Positions 59,955-64,000 of a stretch of DNA of 64,000 bases are shown here, piece by piece. Within the stretch, counting starts at the first letter, position 1. Each line of letters begins with the position of its first letter. The stretch comes from an uncultured Pelagibacteraceae bacterium (GTDB taxonomy: Bacteria; Pseudomonadota; Alphaproteobacteria; Pelagibacterales; Pelagibacteraceae), in contig CACBHY010000002.1 of assembly GCA_902539165.1 (NCBI GenBank), positions 62,001 through 126,000 of the forward strand. The letters are read 5' to 3'. The notes below the pieces were generated by a model. The model was given only the letters and a program-made list of their open reading frames with translations, searched no databases and was not told where the DNA came from. Position numbers and translations under genes: made by a program.

Positions 59955-61301
59955 ATGAGCTCAGAAAATAGAACTTCAGTACCAAATTCTTTAAATGAAC
60001 ACTGGATGCCATTTACATCCAATAAAGATTTTAAAACAAATCCAAGATTAATTACTGAAGCCAAAGGAGTTTATTTAAAAACTCATCACGGTAAAACTCA
60101 AATCGATGCAAGTTCTGGATTATTTTGTAATCCTTTAGGGCATGGTAGAAAAGAAATTACTGAAGCTGTAACTAAACAATTAGAAACTTTAGATTATGCT
60201 CAACCTTTTCAACAAGGTTTCGGAGGATCGTTTGAATTAGCTACAAGAATTTCAAAACATACACCAGGCGATTTAAATAAAATGTTTTATACAATTTGTG
60301 GATCAACTGCTGTAGAGACTGCAATTAAAATTGCAGTGGCTTATCATAGAGCAAAAGGAAATGCTCATAGATTTAGATTTGTAGGTCGTGAACGTGGATA
60401 TCATGGGATGAATATTGGTTGTGTTTCTGTTGGAGGAATGATTAATAATGTAAAAACTTTTGCAAGTATTCTAATGCCTGGTGTTCAACATATGAGACAT
60501 ACGCATTTACCAGAACATAAATTTGTAAGCGGCCAACCAGAGACGGGTGCAGATTTGGCAGACGACTTAGAAAGAATAGCAACTAACTTTGGACCTGAGA
60601 ATATTGCAGCATGTATTGTTGAACCTATTGCTGGATCAACTGGAACTTTAGTACCACCAAAGGGTTATTTACAAAAATTGAGAGACACATGTGATAAACA
60701 CGGCATACTTTTAATTTTTGATGAAGTGATTACAGGATGGGGTAGAACGGGATCTGTATTTGCTAGTCAGGAGTTCGGAGTAACACCAGATATCATGACA
60801 ATGGCTAAAGCAACAACCAATGGTGTAGTTCCAATGGGCGTTGTTGCATGTAAAGATGAAATTTATGATGCAGTGATGGATGCTTCTCCAATGGGTTCAG
60901 TAGAATTATTTCATGGTTATACTTACTCAGGAATACCAGTTGCAGTAGCCGCAGCTTTAGCAGTTCAAGATATTTTTGAGAAAGAAGATATATTTGAAAG
61001 AGCAAAAAACTTAGCTCCTTATTTCCAAAAAGGTTTATTTTCACTTCAAGATTTAGAAGCTGTAGAGAATATTAGAGGATATGGAATGATGGGAGGAATT
61101 GATATGAAATTAAATACTAAGCCAGGTAAAGCAGGTTACGAAACTTTCAAGGCTTGTTACGAAGCAGGAGTTAATTTCAAAGCTACTGGCGATTGTTTAA
61201 TTATAGCTCCACAATTTATATGTGAAGAAAAACATATAGACGAAATTATCGATAAACTAAGAACTGGTATAACTAATTATCAAAAAAACCAAAAAAATTA
61301 G
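59955..61301 (+). CDS. tpa: Class III aminotransferase, probable taurine-pyruvate aminotransferase
   Basis: The 448-residue PLP enzyme starts EHWMPFTSNKDFKTNPRLI, as omega-amino-acid:pyruvate transaminases do. It shows YDAQPFQQGF-like substrate loop sequence (LDYAQPFQQGFGGS), CGSTAVETAIKIA, FDEVITGWGRTG and the PLP lysine in TMAKATTNGVVPMG. Taurine + pyruvate gives sulfoacetaldehyde + alanine. The context, next to tauABC and immediately before alanine dehydrogenase, which recycles the alanine to pyruvate and ammonium, argues for taurine. Beta-alanine-pyruvate transaminase is the main alternative. Confidence 0.82.
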   Translation: MSSENRTSVPNSLNEHWMPFTSNKDFKTNPRLITEAKGVYLKTHHGKTQIDASSGLFCNPLGHGRKEITEAVTKQLETLDYAQPFQQGFGGSFELATRISKHTPGDLNKMFYTICGSTAVETAIKIAVAYHRAKGNAHRFRFVGRERGYHGMNIGCVSVGGMINNVKTFASILMPGVQHMRHTHLPEHKFVSGQPETGADLADDLERIATNFGPENIAACIVEPIAGSTGTLVPPKGYLQKLRDTCDKHGILLIFDEVITGWGRTGSVFASQEFGVTPDIMTMAKATTNGVVPMGVVACKDEIYDAVMDASPMGSVELFHGYTYSGIPVAVAAALAVQDIFEKEDIFERAKNLAPYFQKGLFSLQDLEAVENIRGYGMMGGIDMKLNTKPGKAGYETFKACYEAGVNFKATGDCLIIAPQFICEEKHIDEIIDKLRTGITNYQKNQKN

Positions 61302-61331
61302 TTAATTTTAACTTAAAAAAAAAGAAAGCTT

Positions 61332-62450
61332 ATGAAGATAGGCGTACCTAAAGAGATAAAACCTCAAGAGAATAGAATTGGACTAACCCCTGAAAGTATT
61401 AAGACTTTAGTTTCTGAAGGTCACGAGGTTATTGTCGAAAACAATGGGGGTTTTGAAGCTGGTTTTGAAAATGAACAATATATAAAAGCTGGTGCAAAAA
61501 TTGCTAACACTGCTGCAGACATTTTTAATGACGCAGAAATAATTGTTAAAGTTAAAGAGCCTCAAAAATCAGAGGTAGAAATGATAAGAGAAAATCAGAT
61601 TGTTTACACTTATTTGCATCTTGCAGCAGCAAAAGAATTAACTGAAGGGTTAATTAAATCAAAAAGTATTAATATCGCTTACGAAACAGTAACTGATAAC
61701 AATGGTAGATTACCTTTACTTGCTCCTATGAGTGCAGTTGCGGGGCGTATGTCTGTGCAAGCTGGAGCTCATTGTCTTGAGAAAAATCAAAATGGAAGAG
61801 GTCTTTTATTAGGAGGGGCACCTGGTGTAACTGGGGCAACTGTTGTTATTTTAGGTGGCGGTGTGGTTGGAGAAAACGCAGCGGTAATTGCAACTGGAAT
61901 GCAAGCAAAAGTTCACATTGTCGATAAATCGGAGGAAAGATTAAAACAACTTACCGAAATGTTTGGTGATAAAATTATTCCAGAACAAAGTGATAAAATT
62001 AATTTAACTAAATTATTATCTGAGGCTGACCTTTTAGTTGGGGGTGTTTTAATTCCAGGGGCTGAAGCACCAAAATTAGTTACTAAAGAAATGTTAAAAT
62101 TTATGAAACGTGGATCTGTAATTGTTGATGTTGCAATAGATCAGGGTGGATGTGTTGAAACAAGTAAACCAACTACCCATGGAGATCCAACTTATATAGT
62201 TGATGATGTTGTTCATTATTGTGTAGCAAATATGCCTGGTGGTGTACCAAGAACATCAACATTAGCCTTAAACAATGCTACACTTCCATTTTTAGTAAAA
62301 CTTGCAAATAAAGGTTATCAAAAAGCTTTGGGCGAAGACAAACATTTTTTAGCAGGACTAAATGTTTACAAAGGTCAAGTAACCTATAAAGCTGTTGCTG
62401 ACGTTTTTGGTCATAGCTTTGTAGAGCCTGGAGAAGCTATCAAAAATTAG
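61332..62450 (+). CDS. ald: Alanine dehydrogenase
   Basis: The 372-residue enzyme opens KIGVPKEIKPQENRIGLTP and shows VKVKEPQKSE, the catalytic YTYLHLAA segment, the NAD loop VVILGGGVVGENAAVIA and VDVAIDQGGCVETS. It deaminates alanine to pyruvate with NAD, giving ammonium. In taurine dissimilation it regenerates the pyruvate used by Tpa. A purine-rich AAAGAAAG site lies before the ATG. The next gene begins 2 bases after its stop. Confidence 0.95.
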   Translation: MKIGVPKEIKPQENRIGLTPESIKTLVSEGHEVIVENNGGFEAGFENEQYIKAGAKIANTAADIFNDAEIIVKVKEPQKSEVEMIRENQIVYTYLHLAAAKELTEGLIKSKSINIAYETVTDNNGRLPLLAPMSAVAGRMSVQAGAHCLEKNQNGRGLLLGGAPGVTGATVVILGGGVVGENAAVIATGMQAKVHIVDKSEERLKQLTEMFGDKIIPEQSDKINLTKLLSEADLLVGGVLIPGAEAPKLVTKEMLKFMKRGSVIVDVAIDQGGCVETSKPTTHGDPTYIVDDVVHYCVANMPGGVPRTSTLALNNATLPFLVKLANKGYQKALGEDKHFLAGLNVYKGQVTYKAVADVFGHSFVEPGEAIKN

Positions 62451-62452
62451 TG

Positions 62453-64000
62453 ATGGATAAAAAGTATCCTTCAAGCACAAAAGTTGTTGTAATAGGAGGC
62501 GGAGTTATTGGATGTTCTGTTGCTTATCACTTAACAAAGTTTGGTTGGAAAAATGTTGTTTTATTAGAAAGAGACCAACTAACATCCGGAACAACTTGGC
62601 ATGCAGCAGGATTAGTTAGCCAGTTAGGTCCATCAGCCGTTGTAACTAAAATTAGAAAATATACTTTAGATTTATATAAAAATTTAGAAAAAGAGGTGGA
62701 TCACTCAGCTGGACTAAGACTTAATGGTGCACTTTCAATTGCACAAACCGATAGTCGTTGGCAAGAACTTAAAAGACAAGCAACAACCGCTCAACTTTAT
62801 GATGTTGATTTAAAGATACTTAATAAAGACGAGATAAAAAAAAAATACCCAATGATGAATACAGAGGACTTAAAAGGTGGTGTTTTAATGCCAGGAGATG
62901 GCTCTGCGGATCCAAGTGGGGTAACTCATATGCTTGCAAAAGGGGCAAGAAAAGGAGGAGCAAAAATATATGAACAATCCCCAGTCGAAACTATATTGAC
63001 TAAAAATGGAAGAGTTCATGGCGTTAGAGTTAATGGTAAAGATATAGAGTGTGAGTATGTTGTTCTAGCAACTGGAATGTGGTCTAGACAAATTGGTGAA
63101 AAGATTGGAATTAGCATTCCTCTTTACCCTGCTGAACATTTTTATGTAATTACTGAACCAATAGAAAAGCTTTCACCAACTTTACCAGTGATTAGAGATT
63201 TTGATAGCAGTGTTTATTTTAAAGAAGATGCAGGGAAATTATTAATTGGAATATTTGAGGGTAAATCTATACCTGCCTTTAATAAAACTAATCAAGTACC
63301 AGAGGATTTCTCTTTTGGAGAACTTCCTGAAAATTTTGAGCACTTCGAACCTTATTTAGAAAAATCTATGAAAAGGTTTCCTGTATTAGAAAAAATAGGA
63401 ATTAGAAAATTTTTTTCAGGCCCAGAATCTTTTACCCCTGACACCAATTCTTTATTAGGTGAAGTTCCTGAGGTAAAAAATTTATTTGTAAGCTGTGGTT
63501 TAAATAGTATTGGAATTGGGAGTGGAGGAGGTGTTGGAAAAGTAACTGCTGAATGGTTAATGAATGGACATATTAATGAAGATATTTTTAATTACGATAT
63601 AAAAAGATTTCAGAAATTTCATTCTGAATTAGGTTTTATTAAAGATAGGATTACCGAGTCTTTAGGGGATTTATACGGAATGCATTGGCCTTACAAACAA
63701 CACAAAACGTCAAGAAATATAAAAATTTTACCTCATCATGATTTATTAAAAAGTTTTGGAGCATGCTTTGGAGAGTCAGCAGGATACGAAAGACCAATGT
63801 GGTTTGCGCTCGATGGCGAAAAAACTGAATATGAATACAGTTACAACTATCAAAATTGGTATCCAGCTGTTGAGTACGAGACAAGTAATACAGTCAATAA
63901 TGTAGGTTTGTTTGATTTAACTCCATTTTCTAAATTTGAAATCAAATCAGATCAAGCTCATGAAAATCTACAAAAGATTTGTACAGCAAATATTAAAAAT
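62453..64000 (+). CDS. Dimethylglycine/sarcosine dehydrogenase-type FAD oxidoreductase (3' partial)
   Basis: The frame opens with ATG 62453, two bases after ald, and stays open to the window end (516 codons). It starts VVVIGGGVIGCSVAYHLTKF and has LTSGTTWHAAGLVSQLG with the probable FAD-linking His, followed by a DAO domain (FSGPESFTPDTNSLLGEVP, GIGSGGGVGKVTAEWL). From about residue 400 a linker and the beginning of a GcvT domain appear (ERPMWFAL, NVGLFDLTPFSKFEI). It is the third member of this family in the window. Linkage to the taurine genes suggests a methylated amine such as N-methyltaurine or sarcosine, purely by position. Confidence 0.88.
   Translation, partial: MDKKYPSSTKVVVIGGGVIGCSVAYHLTKFGWKNVVLLERDQLTSGTTWHAAGLVSQLGPSAVVTKIRKYTLDLYKNLEKEVDHSAGLRLNGALSIAQTDSRWQELKRQATTAQLYDVDLKILNKDEIKKKYPMMNTEDLKGGVLMPGDGSADPSGVTHMLAKGARKGGAKIYEQSPVETILTKNGRVHGVRVNGKDIECEYVVLATGMWSRQIGEKIGISIPLYPAEHFYVITEPIEKLSPTLPVIRDFDSSVYFKEDAGKLLIGIFEGKSIPAFNKTNQVPEDFSFGELPENFEHFEPYLEKSMKRFPVLEKIGIRKFFSGPESFTPDTNSLLGEVPEVKNLFVSCGLNSIGIGSGGGVGKVTAEWLMNGHINEDIFNYDIKRFQKFHSELGFIKDRITESLGDLYGMHWPYKQHKTSRNIKILPHHDLLKSFGACFGESAGYERPMWFALDGEKTEYEYSYNYQNWYPAVEYETSNTVNNVGLFDLTPFSKFEIKSDQAHENLQKICTANIKN

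Overview
The window looks like a chromosomal segment of a SAR11-type marine alphaproteobacterium (Pelagibacterales, Candidatus Pelagibacter or a close relative). This rests on the strongly AT-rich sequence, very tight packing with many start/stop overlaps (TAATG, ATGA), convergent genes that abut or overlap, and a gene content typical of that group: several dimethylglycine-dehydrogenase/GcvT fusions, an ETF respiratory branch, taurine uptake, and DMSP- and methanethiol-related enzymes. I saw no rRNA, tRNA, CRISPR array, insertion sequence or phage gene. The lineage call is inference from content, not from a marker gene.

Layout. 1-6522: one compact plus-strand operon with the tail of a methylamine dehydrogenase/GcvT fusion, a methyltransferase, a SET-domain protein, a DddP-like M24 enzyme, an APS-kinase-like P-loop protein, an HxGH nucleotidyltransferase, a 2-oxoglutarate/Fe(II) oxygenase of the BesD/HalD type, an ECHDC3-like crotonase and a small membrane protein. 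6593-8765: methanethiol oxidase (SELENBP1 family), a 2Fe-2S ferredoxin and a CoA-binding protein. 8796-11472: a BT1/MFS-like transporter, a flavodoxin-fold reductase and a DUF4864 secreted protein. 11530-17307: a full-length dimethylglycine/sarcosine dehydrogenase with its electron path (EtfB, EtfA, ETF-quinone oxidoreductase). 17309-20743: DUF2237, HisI, FolE, AcuI-like acryloyl-CoA reductase and a LysR regulator.

20796-25870: ferric iron ABC transporter behind a tandem Fur-like operator, with a tiny Cys-rich ORF and a large hairpin between the binding protein and permease genes, then AzlCD. 26009-29763: a persulfide-dioxygenase-like hydrolase and a periplasmic redox set (cytochrome c, Met/His-rich cupredoxin, DUF4396, cytochrome b561, c'-like cytochrome). 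30066-35357: sugar-acid catabolism (IlvD/Edd dehydratase, HIBADH-like, SDR, FAH hydrolase, SMP-30 lactonase), followed by PEP carboxylase, CcdA, an azoreductase, a gamma-butyrobetaine-hydroxylase-like enzyme and a HisN-like phosphatase. 41293-45266: a minus-strand run of two small membrane proteins and ten tiny soluble or secreted proteins (NTF2-like, dimeric alpha/beta-barrel-like, cupin), mostly with strong Shine-Dalgarno sites. This is the best candidate for an undescribed system.

45461-54998: cysteine biosynthesis (CysE, CysK), a VOC protein, two related winged-helix regulators, a broken secreted-protein gene, LysE exporter, sulfotransferase, a HisD/HpsN-type dehydrogenase, Pta and a BASS transporter. 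54987-62450: sulfonate metabolism (ComC-type dehydrogenase, TauCBA, taurine-pyruvate aminotransferase, alanine dehydrogenase). From 62453 a third dimethylglycine-dehydrogenase-type gene runs off the window.

Recurring theme: methylated amines and reduced organosulfur (DMSP, methanethiol, sulfide, taurine, possibly dihydroxypropanesulfonate) feed one-carbon units, electrons, sulfur and nitrogen into central metabolism. The sulfoacetaldehyde acetyltransferase (Xsc) needed to finish taurine breakdown, and the DMSP demethylase DmdA, were not seen here.
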